Source: a virus. From it: a stretch of DNA of 22,980 nt. Position 1 is the first letter of the stretch. Every line of letters begins with the position of its first letter. The position numbers and the translations under genes were made by a program. The notes under the pieces are model-generated. The model saw only the letters and a program-made list of their open reading frames with translations, did no database searches and was not told where the DNA came from. The stretch lies in the IMG/VR virus record IMGVR_UViG_3300044971_001126, positions 1 to 22,980 of that record; one strand, given 5' to 3'. Shown piece after piece: positions 1-7,535 of the stretch.

Positions 1-137
1 CGTGTGTACGTCGGTGTACCAGAGGATGAAGTGTCAACGATCAACCAAGGAGTTGCGGGATCTGCGGACGTTGGAAACGTCGCTGAAGTTCCGTGGAAGT
101 CGTCTTCGTATGCTTGAAAATCTTGAATACCAGCCAT
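1..137 (-). CDS. virion protein N-terminus (partial, continues past left edge)
   Basis: An ATG at 137 opens a frame that stays open to the edge of the window, giving 45 residues beginning MAGIQDFQAYEDDF and including a TPWLIVDTSSSGTPTY stretch. I recall similar starts (short acidic helix, then a 'PW.. DTSSAGTPTY' strand) in phage virion proteins encoded just after the major capsid gene, so a head decoration or similar structural protein is likely. It lies directly after the capsid gene and its terminator, in the same direction. The ribosome site is weak (AAAGA upstream). Only the N-terminus is visible, so the family call is by resemblance and position. Confidence 0.7.
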   Translation of the reverse strand, partial: MAGIQDFQAYEDDFHGTSATFPTSADPATPWLIVDTSSSGTPTYT

Positions 138-195
138 TTGTTTTATCTTTCATTTTGAAACAACGGTCGTCGCATTCCGCTACGTTGCGTACTGC

Positions 196-221
196 AAAAA
201 GCCGGTTTTGACAGAACCGGC
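196..221 (-). terminator. Rho-independent terminator after the capsid gene
   Basis: On the minus strand a 7-bp perfect stem, GCCGGTT with AACCGGC, encloses a 7-base loop and is followed directly by five T. It sits 26 bases after the capsid stop codon and before the next virion gene, so it should lower expression of downstream genes relative to capsid. Confidence 0.8.
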
Positions 222-246
222 AAACTGTTTTGGATCAAGTCAGCGA

Positions 247-1899
247 CTAGACGCCAGCTCGCAACAGACCTCGCCAATCGATGGCTTTGACGCCGAACGT
301 TTGACGGATCTTGTACTTGTAGCAGTCCTTGTCAAAGTCCCATTCGTTCTCAAGAACTGGAGACTCTTCACCGGACAAGAAAGACAATTCAACCGTGTCG
401 ATCTGTCCTGGATCTGCGGCCAAGTACCAAGCTGCGGAACTCGAACCGTCAAGTACTGGTTCGATGATTGGAGTCAACGAACGTTCTCCACCAGGGCCGT
501 AGATGTTCCTAACACCTTCGTTGTTGTTGGCTGCGTTGTAGCTCAGCGAGCTAAACAGTTCCAAAGCGGTTGCAGACAGTGCAACAGGCACGATCAAGTA
601 TCGTGGAACGACACTTAGAACCGTTTGGCTGTTGAGCCCCTTCTGCAACATCATCTTGACGAACGCAGTGTTCAGCGTACCAACCGCTGGAGCACCTGCA
701 CCCTGGGTGTTATCACCCGAAACGTGGGACGCCGAGAACAATGCAAAACCGTCGCCCATAATTGGGTTGCTGGTTAGGACTTCGTAGACCTTCTTGTTTT
801 GAATCCGACGAGCTGCGTTGCCATGCATCGCAGGGATTCGGCTAATTGCATCCAAGTCGTCGTTGACAACAGTTTCCCATGTCACGGAGAAAGTCTTACC
901 GAACTTCTCGACCTTGTACGACTCGCGAGAATCAGTCATCACACCTTCAGGGTATGAACTGTTTTCTGGAACGTGTTCGAGGTCTGGCGACTCGCTGAAT
1001 CGAATGCGGTTGATTGCCTTGAAGTCGTCAACTGAACCCGCTTGACGAGCCCAGAGATTCCATGTGTATGGAGCCTCTTCGTAGCCTGCCAAAAGAGTCT
1101 TGTTCGCTGCGTCCAGCATCAAGTTCGCAAAGGTTCCAGTTGTGTGGTACGCCGGATCGCTTCGCTGAATGTTCATGCGTGCGAGTGCCTTTGGGTCTCC
1201 AATAGCTGCTCGTGCGATTTCTGGAGAGCTAACGCGATCGGTGTTGACACCGGCTCGACGCATAAAGTTTTCTGCCATACGAAGCAAGCTCATACGGCTG
1301 AAGTCTTCCGCACCGTCTGCAGCTTTGCCAGCGTGTAGCGTTCGCTTGACTCGCGAAGCTGTTTGTGCACGCATCAGCAATCCGTCGCGTGCTGCGTCAA
1401 AGTACTTGTCGTCGGAGGAACGTGTGACTCGAACCGAATCACCCTCTGCCGAACGTCCTAGCGGTTCTGTTGCCATTTTTCGGATGATCCTTTGTTTGGC
1501 TTCCTCGACGCTAACGCCTGCGTCACATAATTCGTCAGCAAAGGCGCGTTCTACCTTTGCAAGTTTGCACGTTGCTTGAATTTCACTTCGTCGCTTTTGG
1601 TCGTCCGCCAAAGCTCGTTTGATTTGTCCCTCGACAACCGATCGAGCAGATGCCTCCATCGGTTTCTTTTCTTCTTCGTTCATCTGTTCGATGACTGGCT
1701 TCGCCTCTTCTTTTGGCTCGCCTTCCATTTGTTCAACGACTGGCTCGGCTGGTTCGGCTGGCTTTTCTTCAACCATCGATTCGATCTCTTCTGCTGGCTT
1801 ACCAAGCTTGCCAACAACCCACGCTAGGACTTGGTTTGGATCTTCCATGCCTTCAGGAAGTCCCATTGCTTTCAGTTGCTCCAATAACGCTGGGTCCAT
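247..1899 (-). CDS. predicted nested scaffold-capsid product from an internal start
   Basis: Codon 196 of the fusion is an ATG (MDPALLEQLKAMG) with an AAGGA site eight bases upstream. Starting here gives a 550-residue protein lacking the protease but keeping the scaffold and the capsid. The start falls at the domain boundary, just after the basic stretch KRKR. In lambda, the scaffold Nu3 is made from an internal start inside the protease gene C, so the logic is known. That it happens here is inferred from the ribosome site and the domain border only. Confidence 0.5.
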   Translation of the reverse strand: MDPALLEQLKAMGLPEGMEDPNQVLAWVVGKLGKPAEEIESMVEEKPAEPAEPVVEQMEGEPKEEAKPVIEQMNEEEKKPMEASARSVVEGQIKRALADDQKRRSEIQATCKLAKVERAFADELCDAGVSVEEAKQRIIRKMATEPLGRSAEGDSVRVTRSSDDKYFDAARDGLLMRAQTASRVKRTLHAGKAADGAEDFSRMSLLRMAENFMRRAGVNTDRVSSPEIARAAIGDPKALARMNIQRSDPAYHTTGTFANLMLDAANKTLLAGYEEAPYTWNLWARQAGSVDDFKAINRIRFSESPDLEHVPENSSYPEGVMTDSRESYKVEKFGKTFSVTWETVVNDDLDAISRIPAMHGNAARRIQNKKVYEVLTSNPIMGDGFALFSASHVSGDNTQGAGAPAVGTLNTAFVKMMLQKGLNSQTVLSVVPRYLIVPVALSATALELFSSLSYNAANNNEGVRNIYGPGGERSLTPIIEPVLDGSSSAAWYLAADPGQIDTVELSFLSGEESPVLENEWDFDKDCYKYKIRQTFGVKAIDWRGLLRAGV

Positions 1900-2484
1900 C
1901 GTTCGTTTCCTTTTCTCTAAATCGGTGTAAGACCGACGCACTGTCGATCGTGAATCGGCCCCAGTGGCCACTAGGCTTGCATCGAGTGCAGTCCATTTCG
2001 TTATGACGTTCGCGGGTCCGATAACCTCAGTCCCTCGCGATGTCGTGTAAGATTGACCCGCACGAAGCTCTAGCACCTCGTCAGGTTGTGCAGTGATTGA
2101 AAAGTCAGTGATGTGACCTTCGAGAAGCTTTCCGTATGCGGTTTGGCTGTCGTCGTCGCTTGCGAAGTAAGCTGTACCGCCGAACTCGTCACCACTGATC
2201 GTTAGATTGCGAAGGCTACCCAGTACGTTGCGAACGGTTGTCGTGTCGTGACTATCGACGATAGGTATCTGCGTCGCACCGGAACGCAATGTCATTCCGT
2301 CCATTTCTAGGACTTCAGCGACGACCATTTGCCGCGAGTCGTCCCATCGATCGATTGGATTCTCGGTTGCGGTAACAACGCGAACGGATCGCTTGGTTGC
2401 GTCTGCGGTTGCGGATTGAACAGCAACGGAACGCATTGCAAGTGCGTTTGACTTGATTGGTGGTAGCTTGCCTTTCTTAGACAT
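247..2484 (-). CDS. prohead protease-scaffold-major capsid fusion protein
   Basis: A 745-residue protein with three parts. Residues about 30-190 look like a prohead protease of the Mu/HK97-like S78 class: a His in VDSHD (H79) and a Ser in HITDFSI (S129), with the usual 'VLGSLRNL' strand between. Residues about 196-345 are acidic and helical (Glu- and Pro-rich repeats around 238-275) and look like a scaffold or delta domain. Residues about 350-745 resemble the HK97-fold/Mu gpT-type major capsid protein, ending in QTFGVKAIDWRG. The ATG at 2484 has a strong GGAGG site six bases upstream and overlaps the portal stop by 8 bases, which decides it over starts further upstream. Protease, scaffold and capsid are separate genes in most phages. 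The protease should cut itself and the scaffold away after shell assembly. Its place after the portal gene fits. Confidence 0.88.
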   Translation of the reverse strand: MSKKGKLPPIKSNALAMRSVAVQSATADATKRSVRVVTATENPIDRWDDSRQMVVAEVLEMDGMTLRSGATQIPIVDSHDTTTVRNVLGSLRNLTISGDEFGGTAYFASDDDSQTAYGKLLEGHITDFSITAQPDEVLELRAGQSYTTSRGTEVIGPANVITKWTALDASLVATGADSRSTVRRSYTDLEKRKRTMDPALLEQLKAMGLPEGMEDPNQVLAWVVGKLGKPAEEIESMVEEKPAEPAEPVVEQMEGEPKEEAKPVIEQMNEEEKKPMEASARSVVEGQIKRALADDQKRRSEIQATCKLAKVERAFADELCDAGVSVEEAKQRIIRKMATEPLGRSAEGDSVRVTRSSDDKYFDAARDGLLMRAQTASRVKRTLHAGKAADGAEDFSRMSLLRMAENFMRRAGVNTDRVSSPEIARAAIGDPKALARMNIQRSDPAYHTTGTFANLMLDAANKTLLAGYEEAPYTWNLWARQAGSVDDFKAINRIRFSESPDLEHVPENSSYPEGVMTDSRESYKVEKFGKTFSVTWETVVNDDLDAISRIPAMHGNAARRIQNKKVYEVLTSNPIMGDGFALFSASHVSGDNTQGAGAPAVGTLNTAFVKMMLQKGLNSQTVLSVVPRYLIVPVALSATALELFSSLSYNAANNNEGVRNIYGPGGERSLTPIIEPVLDGSSSAAWYLAADPGQIDTVELSFLSGEESPVLENEWDFDKDCYKYKIRQTFGVKAIDWRGLLRAGV
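1908..1912 (-). promoter_or_regulatory. internal Shine-Dalgarno site in the capsid fusion gene
   Basis: AAGGA on the minus strand, within AAAAGGA, with an 8-base spacer to the in-frame ATG at 1899. It stands out because it lies inside a coding region exactly at the protease/scaffold border. Confidence 0.5.
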
Positions 2485-4288
2485 TTGCCACCTCCTCATT
2501 AGCTGGAATCGGATTATCAACAACGCCGTCCGATGCGTCTGCAATAATTGCGTCGATGTTTTTCTGTGCGAGCCCGATCATTGCTAACTGAGCTTCAGCA
2601 AGTGGCCTACTCATCGAACCGTCTGCTAGTCCGTTGAGAACGTCCATCAAGGCTTTTCGGTTACGGTTCCATTGCAACCGACTGAGCCCCATCCATTCGC
2701 CAGTTCCACCTTCTGCTTCAATTGCAATATCTGCGGCTTCGTCTGCTGGACCGGCTGCACCAGTTTGTGCGGCCATCATCTGTGTTGTCTGTTCTTCAGG
2801 AGTCAACAGGCCGAGCTTCAAACGTAGCTTGCGTTCTTTGGCTGCCTGGTAGTAGACGGAACGGTAAGACAATCCACGAGCACCAAGCACGTTTTGTGCG
2901 GTATCGGTAAACGACTTCAGCGACAACTCTGCTGCTTGTTGTTCACTCATGGGATCGACCCACTCTTGCTCTGGTAGCTGCCATTCGACTGGTGCTACTT
3001 TGCGACGATCTTCAAGAAGTTCGGTTGACGTTGGAAAGCTATCGAGTCCTTCTCGTGCGGCTGCGTTACAGAACTCGTCCCAGACTGGTAAGCAACAATG
3101 GTGGACCATGTAGTTCTGACCACGTTTGTATCGAGGTCGATCTTCTAGCTTTGACGAACGCGACGAACTGTAGGAAGTCTTCGAGAAGTCTTTGGCAATT
3201 GCTTCGTAGTTCGTACCAGTGCCTGCACAGATACCGCGAAGCATCAGATTGATCCACGGCTCACTTGCTGAGTTTGGACGGCCTGGATTGATAGATTCGA
3301 CCGACTCACCTGGACGCAATCGAACGACCATTGCGGGCTCTAGGTATTCCAAGCTATTGCCGCTGGTGTCTGTCGTGTCCTCGCCGTTCGGTGGCATAAG
3401 GCTACCGATGGGCATGTCGGACTTAATCGCAACACCAAAGCAAGATGCCACGGCAGAAGCTTGTATTTCGTTGTCAACGTAAACGCCCAGATCTCGCATC
3501 CACGACATGACTGGAGCAAACCAAGTAACGCCTCGAGTCTGTCCAACTCGATCCTTGCGATACAAGTGAATGATCTCGGAAGCGTTGATGCGTTCAGGTA
3601 CTTGGTTCTGAACCGTGTACGGACTGTTTGGATGTTCTGGATAGATCCAGTACGCAACTGGCTTGCCTTTATCGTCGAGCTCGACACCGCGAATAACTCG
3701 ATTGCCATTCTCTTTATTGACTCGAGTCGCGAATGTGTCTCGCTCCATCGAGATGCGGTCTGCTTCAATCAATTCCAAAGCAAACGGAACCGGGCGAGTA
3801 ATTCCTTTGTAGGTCTTGTTCGGTGTCGAAATCTTGCGAATCAGAACTTCGCCAGCTTCGACCATCTCCCGTTGCGCGAGTATCTGAATCTCAGCAAAAG
3901 TCAACTCACCGTTGATGTCTGCAACTTCGCACCATTCCGCAAACGTTTTGTCACGGATGTCGTTGACATCTTCAACGTCTTCACCTTCCGGCGTTTCATA
4001 GGTCGATTGTGCGGTGATGCCATCACCCACTACGTTTGACACGATGGTATCAACTACGTTCCATGCGTAAGCGTTGTCACGAACCAAAGCACGAGCCCAA
4101 GCACGTAACGCATCCGCACCGAATGGCCCCATCATTTCTTGATCGGCTGATTGGTTGCGTGGCTTTTTATGGTTGGTTAGCCGATTTGCTTCCGCACCTT
4201 GATAGGATCGGAGTACTTTGCGTGCCTGTGCACGTTGCAAACCTGCATGTGGAGAAAAGTAGCCAACGATCTTGTCTAACAGGTTCAT
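2477..4288 (-). CDS. portal protein, lambda gpB family
   Basis: This 603-residue protein forms the dodecameric ring at one capsid vertex through which DNA is packed and ejected. It has the lambda-type portal pattern: an N-terminal Arg/Lys/Asn-rich region, then RALVRDNAYAWNVVDTIVSNVVG, a middle part with ELIEADRI, GVELDDKGKPVAYWIY, IIHLYRKDRVGQTRG (contacts of the wing/stem region), and GTNYEAIAKDFSKTSYSSSR, which is highly characteristic. The C-terminus has an acidic/Ala-rich tail that is variable in the family. Length is close to relatives (lambda gpB is about 530). The ATG overlaps the stop of the preceding phosphatase gene as ATGA, with AGGT upstream. It is followed by the protease-capsid fusion, the expected order. 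Confidence 0.93.
   Translation of the reverse strand: MNLLDKIVGYFSPHAGLQRAQARKVLRSYQGAEANRLTNHKKPRNQSADQEMMGPFGADALRAWARALVRDNAYAWNVVDTIVSNVVGDGITAQSTYETPEGEDVEDVNDIRDKTFAEWCEVADINGELTFAEIQILAQREMVEAGEVLIRKISTPNKTYKGITRPVPFALELIEADRISMERDTFATRVNKENGNRVIRGVELDDKGKPVAYWIYPEHPNSPYTVQNQVPERINASEIIHLYRKDRVGQTRGVTWFAPVMSWMRDLGVYVDNEIQASAVASCFGVAIKSDMPIGSLMPPNGEDTTDTSGNSLEYLEPAMVVRLRPGESVESINPGRPNSASEPWINLMLRGICAGTGTNYEAIAKDFSKTSYSSSRSSKLEDRPRYKRGQNYMVHHCCLPVWDEFCNAAAREGLDSFPTSTELLEDRRKVAPVEWQLPEQEWVDPMSEQQAAELSLKSFTDTAQNVLGARGLSYRSVYYQAAKERKLRLKLGLLTPEEQTTQMMAAQTGAAGPADEAADIAIEAEGGTGEWMGLSRLQWNRNRKALMDVLNGLADGSMSRPLAEAQLAMIGLAQKNIDAIIADASDGVVDNPIPANEEVANV
2491..2495 (-). promoter_or_regulatory. Shine-Dalgarno site of the capsid fusion gene
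   Basis: GGAGG, within AGGAGGTGG, with a 6-base spacer to the ATG at 2484. It is one of the strongest ribosome sites in the window and fits high capsid expression. It lies within the end of the portal gene. Confidence 0.75.
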
Positions 4289-4617
4289 CGTCGATACCTA
4301 CCTGCCAATTTGGGCTTGCTTGGCCCAAGCGATCTTCGAACGCCCGGAGACTTGATACGATCAGGTCGATCGTCAATCCATACGTCCACTAGATATCCGT
4401 GCTTGATGGCGGCAACTTCTTTGGGTTGCTCTCCAGCAAAAACGACCTGAACACCGTTTGGTAACTCGTGTTTTAGGACTTCTCTATTTGTTGGAGTTTC
4501 GTTTCTGGCGGTTACACAAATTACTGCGTGCCCTCTTGCGTTGAGTGCCGCGACAACGAAACGCCATGCAACTGGATCGGCTGTAAATGTGTTGTCATAA
4601 TCGAGAGAGACTATCAT
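4285..4617 (-). CDS. HAD-superfamily phosphatase
   Basis: A 110-residue single-domain hydrolase. HAD motifs are all in place: motif I DYDNT (nucleophile D6, acid/base D8), motif II T36 in VTARNE, motif III K66 in GEQPKEVAA, and motif IV D82/D83 in WIDDRPD. No large cap domain is present, so a macromolecular or nucleotide phosphate is a plausible substrate. Resemblance is to small phage/bacterial HAD proteins of the 5'-nucleotidase-like group; the actual substrate cannot be told. The gene is coupled to both neighbours by ATGA overlaps and has a good GGGGAGA site. An enzyme of this kind inside the packaging/head block is unusual. Confidence 0.8.
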   Translation of the reverse strand: MIVSLDYDNTFTADPVAWRFVVAALNARGHAVICVTARNETPTNREVLKHELPNGVQVVFAGEQPKEVAAIKHGYLVDVWIDDRPDRIKSPGVRRSLGPSKPKLAGRYRR

Positions 4618-4826
4618 CGTCGTCTCCCCATCTTCGCGAGGCTGAACGCACCTGAACCACCGGAAGAACGCTGCACTTCTGTTTGAAGCATCCGACGTTC
4701 TTCAAATAACGACTTCAGATCAAGCTTTGTGACGCTTCGAGTGCCAATAGAATACGACTGAGCACCACCCGTTAAGAGTGCCTCGATCGCTGCTTCGATT
4801 TGCGTAAGAAGATTGGCCGCGTCCAT
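4614..4826 (-). CDS. small head/packaging-region protein (gpW-like position)
   Basis: A 70-residue protein: an N-terminal helix (MDAANLLTQIEAAIEALLTG), a short beta hairpin (AQSYSIGTRSVTKLDL), then a second helix (KSLFEERRMLQTEV) and a basic tail. This helix-hairpin-helix layout and the position between terminase and portal match small head-completion proteins such as lambda gpW, and a group of unnamed phage proteins with a 'GG.QSY.I..RSVTKLDL' core. It probably takes part in head-tail joining or stabilises packaged DNA. No clear ribosome site precedes the ATG. It overlaps the phosphatase gene as ATGA. Confidence 0.7.
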   Translation of the reverse strand: MDAANLLTQIEAAIEALLTGGAQSYSIGTRSVTKLDLKSLFEERRMLQTEVQRSSGGSGAFSLAKMGRRR

Positions 4827-4885
4827 GCATTAAGAATCGCACGGACAGAACGTTGAAGGAACTCACGGTTTACACGGCCTGTAAA

Positions 4886-5071
4886 CTAGCCCTGCTCTTT
4901 CCAGGTGTTACCGCAAAACGTGCATTTGCAGTATCGAATTCTTCCCTGCGTCGATACCACTCGGCTGTAGTTCGTATCGGCTGGACGCAATGCAGTGCAG
5001 CACGAGCAAGGTTGAGCTACAAAGGAACTTACTCTAGGAACTGGCATAGCAGATGTTATACGGTCGTCCAC
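4886..5071 (-). CDS. zinc-ribbon protein next to terminase
   Basis: A 61-residue protein whose C-terminal half carries four metal-ligand-type Cys in two pairs, PCSCCTALRPAD and YCKCTFCGNTWK, joined by a short beta segment RVVSTQGRIR. Proteins of this shape ('CPCC..RP...RV..T.G.IRY.KC.FCGHTWK') are common beside the large terminase in phages; a role in packaging or DNA binding is inferred from position only. The frame is open upstream to 5446, inside the terminase gene. I chose the GTG at 5071, which shares its G with the terminase stop (TAGTG), because family members are about this long; ATG at 5089, 5047 or 5263 are alternatives. An A8 run upstream is discussed in the findings. Confidence 0.72.
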   Translation of the reverse strand: MDDRITSAMPVPRVSSFVAQPCSCCTALRPADTNYSRVVSTQGRIRYCKCTFCGNTWKEQG

Positions 5072-7239
5072 TACCTTCGCGGAACCCATCCACCTGGTCT
5101 CTGTCGGAATCGGTTCGCTGGTGGCGGTGTTCGTGGTTTCGATTCCTGATGCTGTCGTATCGGTTGCTGCCTCGGTATCACCTTGATTCCCATGCAAGCT
5201 GCCGCGCAAATCGCTAGAGCTGTCGCGTCTAGCTTGTGATTGTTTCGACTTTTCACGACCCATTTTTTTTGTAATCCTTTCCCTTCGATAAATACCTCCT
5301 GCCGTTCCTCCGCGCAAATCTGCTGAGCGTATTGCAAGTGCTCTTTCGGATCTTTCGTACTCCATACAGATAAACTCCCGTCGTTGAATGTGTGGGCTTC
5401 GTCGAATGTGTTCGTTGCGAAGCGTTGCTGAACTTCCGACTTCCATTTATGTGCGTTTACGTGGTACAACCACAGACGCTGCTCTAACTGAAAATCCGCT
5501 CTGCACTCGTCGAAGAATCTCCGCTTCTCGGAACTTTCTCCGCTGTAGTTCATGCGGCCATCGTCGTGGCCTTTCGAAGCTACGAATGGTGCACCTGTTT
5601 GACGGACGAACTCGTAGACTGCATTGGTAAAATCGCCTGAGTCGATGAATCCAAACTCTGGCCTGTTCTGTGCTAGTGCGTACCGTCTTAGCTCGTGGAG
5701 TGCTCGTAGGATGGCTATCTCGGTTGCTTCGTCGCTGCTACGTGTGTCGGTGCCTATGACGCTCCATTCTCCGTAGTCGATTACGTGACCAACGCAGTTT
5801 CCGTGGAAAGCGATCTTAACCCAGTCGAGTTTGTACTTGCCAACGTCGCAACCAAAGAACACTCGCGAGCCTGCTGGAACTTCGGCATGTGCTAAACCGC
5901 TCATGCGAGACGCGACTGTTCCAGGTAGTAGGCCGAGTCCTTCCGGTTCTTCCTCTTCCGCTGGTTCGTTTTGGAGCTCTGCCAAGACACGATCTAATCC
6001 CCAGTCTGATACTCTGTTGTAAAACGCTTGCAGTGCATCGATCTCTAGCTGGTTGCCGTTCTCATCTAGATCCGAAACGAACCTATGAGGATTCGTGACG
6101 ACAGAACCTGTGTTCATAGATTCATAGTTGTCTCGGTAGAACTGCGTAGCTAGCTTGCCGTCCTTGTCACCTTCGGATTGTGCCTTTTTACGAAGTGCAA
6201 TGTACTCATCCCACAAGTCTTCGCGTTCTGGCCAGCTTGACAAGATGCCATAGCGATCACCTGCAAAAGTTGGTTTGTGCTGTCTGGATGTGACTCGATA
6301 CGAATAGCATTTTCGATTCTGAATAGTAGTTAGAACGACTCGGCTGATTCGTTTGTTTGGACCTGCTAAGCCCGCAACGTCGCTGTCGATCATGTCCTCA
6401 ATATCTTCGTGTCGATTCGTCGGGGAGAACGCAACGTCTCTCGTTTCAGGATCGTCGATGATCGCTAAGTCAGGCCTGTCCTCGTCGTCGCCTTCACCTC
6501 GGATTGCTGCATCGAGCCCAAAGTAAACGCATAGCTTTCCACCGAACGGAGAACTAGGAACATACGGAAGACGGATCTTTTCTTGACTCCAGATGATGTC
6601 GGTCTTGTGTCCGTCAACGTGTTGCTTCGCTGCACGCTGTGGTGCACCGTCTAGTGCTTTAACGCAAGCTGTTATCTCTGGAAAGTCTGCAAAGAACTCA
6701 GGGAACTTGCGTTCGTTACTGAACTTGGTCTTGCATTGCTTAAACAGCTTCGATGCTTTTTTGGTTGTCTGTGCGATGAAGACTGGGAACCGGATTGGAG
6801 TTGCAACAAGCGCATAGGCTACCATCCCGATCGTTACTTGACTCTTACCGTCACCTCTAGGTGCTGCTACCGCTTTATCTCCACCACTGAAACAGCGTTC
6901 GTAAATCGCGTCGATCATCGCAAGGTGATGCGTCGCAAACGGATTGTAAAAGATTGAACTGAAGTAAGTTCGAAGGAACCGTTCTGGATCCGCCAAGCAC
7001 TTTTCACGACGAACGATGTCCGCAATCTCTGGAATGATTACGCGTGCAGACTCGCTGCGTGCTTCGCGCTTGCGTTCGATGTCTCGACTAGATTCACTTT
7101 GCTGCCTTGACGGTACATCCCTCAACGCTACCAACGCCGCTATCTGTTTTTGCTGATCCATCAACGATAAGACGCGGGTCAATTCCAAGGTCGGAAGCGA
7201 TGCGAGATAACTCACTGTCTCTGGCTGTAAGCTGACCAT
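5071..7239 (-). CDS. terminase large subunit (packaging ATPase-nuclease)
   Basis: A 722-residue motor that cuts concatemeric DNA and pumps it through the portal. Visible parts: a helical N-terminus; Walker A APRGDGKS (126-133); Walker B DLAIIDDPET (257-266) with the catalytic acid next to it; the coupling motif TTIQN (about 304-308); an acidic linker around 427-434; and an RNase H-like nuclease with Asp in FFGCDVGK (D465), FIDSGD (D533/D536) and near the end in NNHKLDATAL. The nearest recognisable type is the GpA-like/large phage terminase group. The ATG at 7239 has AAGG six bases upstream. It overlaps the preceding gene by 146 bases, which is long. The proline/arginine-rich tail runs to the stop at 5071. 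Confidence 0.93.
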   Translation of the reverse strand: MVSLQPETVSYLASLPTLELTRVLSLMDQQKQIAALVALRDVPSRQQSESSRDIERKREARSESARVIIPEIADIVRREKCLADPERFLRTYFSSIFYNPFATHHLAMIDAIYERCFSGGDKAVAAPRGDGKSQVTIGMVAYALVATPIRFPVFIAQTTKKASKLFKQCKTKFSNERKFPEFFADFPEITACVKALDGAPQRAAKQHVDGHKTDIIWSQEKIRLPYVPSSPFGGKLCVYFGLDAAIRGEGDDEDRPDLAIIDDPETRDVAFSPTNRHEDIEDMIDSDVAGLAGPNKRISRVVLTTIQNRKCYSYRVTSRQHKPTFAGDRYGILSSWPEREDLWDEYIALRKKAQSEGDKDGKLATQFYRDNYESMNTGSVVTNPHRFVSDLDENGNQLEIDALQAFYNRVSDWGLDRVLAELQNEPAEEEEPEGLGLLPGTVASRMSGLAHAEVPAGSRVFFGCDVGKYKLDWVKIAFHGNCVGHVIDYGEWSVIGTDTRSSDEATEIAILRALHELRRYALAQNRPEFGFIDSGDFTNAVYEFVRQTGAPFVASKGHDDGRMNYSGESSEKRRFFDECRADFQLEQRLWLYHVNAHKWKSEVQQRFATNTFDEAHTFNDGSLSVWSTKDPKEHLQYAQQICAEERQEVFIEGKGLQKKWVVKSRNNHKLDATALAICAAACMGIKVIPRQQPIRQHQESKPRTPPPANRFRQRPGGWVPRR

Positions 7240-7429
7240 CTATAACCTTGTGTTCGTCCTTTTGGTTCATCGACTCCATTAACGCTGCAATACCCAAAGC
7301 TCTTAATTGAACTCTAGGATCCGGATCGCTCATCAACTCATTGATTTCTCTTGCAGCCTTTTCCGTATCGATGTTGAATCTTCGCCGCACGGCCATCTCC
7401 AAAAGCTGCAAATCCCCCCTGACCCCCAT
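7094..7429 (-). CDS. probable terminase small subunit
   Basis: A 111-residue, mostly helical, charged protein directly upstream of the large terminase. The core MGVRGDLQLLEMAVRRRF, then NEMSDPDPRVQLRALGIAALMESMNQKDEHK-like segments, resembles small proteins at this place in many phages ('..G..LRLLE.A....W...R.A.AL...E..NQ.DEHK'). The small terminase would recognise the packaging site and load the large subunit. The call rests mainly on position and this resemblance; no DNA-binding fold can be proven by eye. Its last 48 codons overlap the start of the large terminase in another frame. The ATG at 7429 has no clear Shine-Dalgarno site. Confidence 0.62.
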   Translation of the reverse strand: MGVRGDLQLLEMAVRRRFNIDTEKAAREINELMSDPDPRVQLRALGIAALMESMNQKDEHKVIDGQLTARDSELSRIASDLGIDPRLIVDGSAKTDSGVGSVEGCTVKAAK

Positions 7430-7535
7430 GATTTTTCAATCTATTTGACGGACTGTGTGTTTAGTTTTCGAGGCCTTCGGTCGCGAATGGTATTTATTGA
7501 TGCATGGAAGTACCTTTTGGTATGGGGGGATACTG
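7430..7535. other. intergenic gap between adhesion and packaging blocks
   Basis: At 106 bases this is the longest gap in the structural region. It is AT-rich with a run of six G (C on the minus strand) and only weak 4-bp inverted repeats (for example GTAT/ATAC around the G run). A promoter for the packaging/head operon would be expected here, but no convincing -35/-10 pair was found on the minus strand. Confidence 0.4.

Noticed and set aside
2-211. 69-codon plus-strand frame at the left edge
   Set aside because: It is antisense to the well-supported virion gene start and the terminator.
5072-5446. 186-codon version of the zinc-ribbon gene
   Set aside because: Its first 125 codons are the terminase gene read out of frame; relatives of the zinc ribbon are about 60 residues.
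7430-7535. Terminator or promoter in the gap before the terminase genes
   Set aside because: Only 4-bp stems and no T run; no adequate -35/-10 pair.
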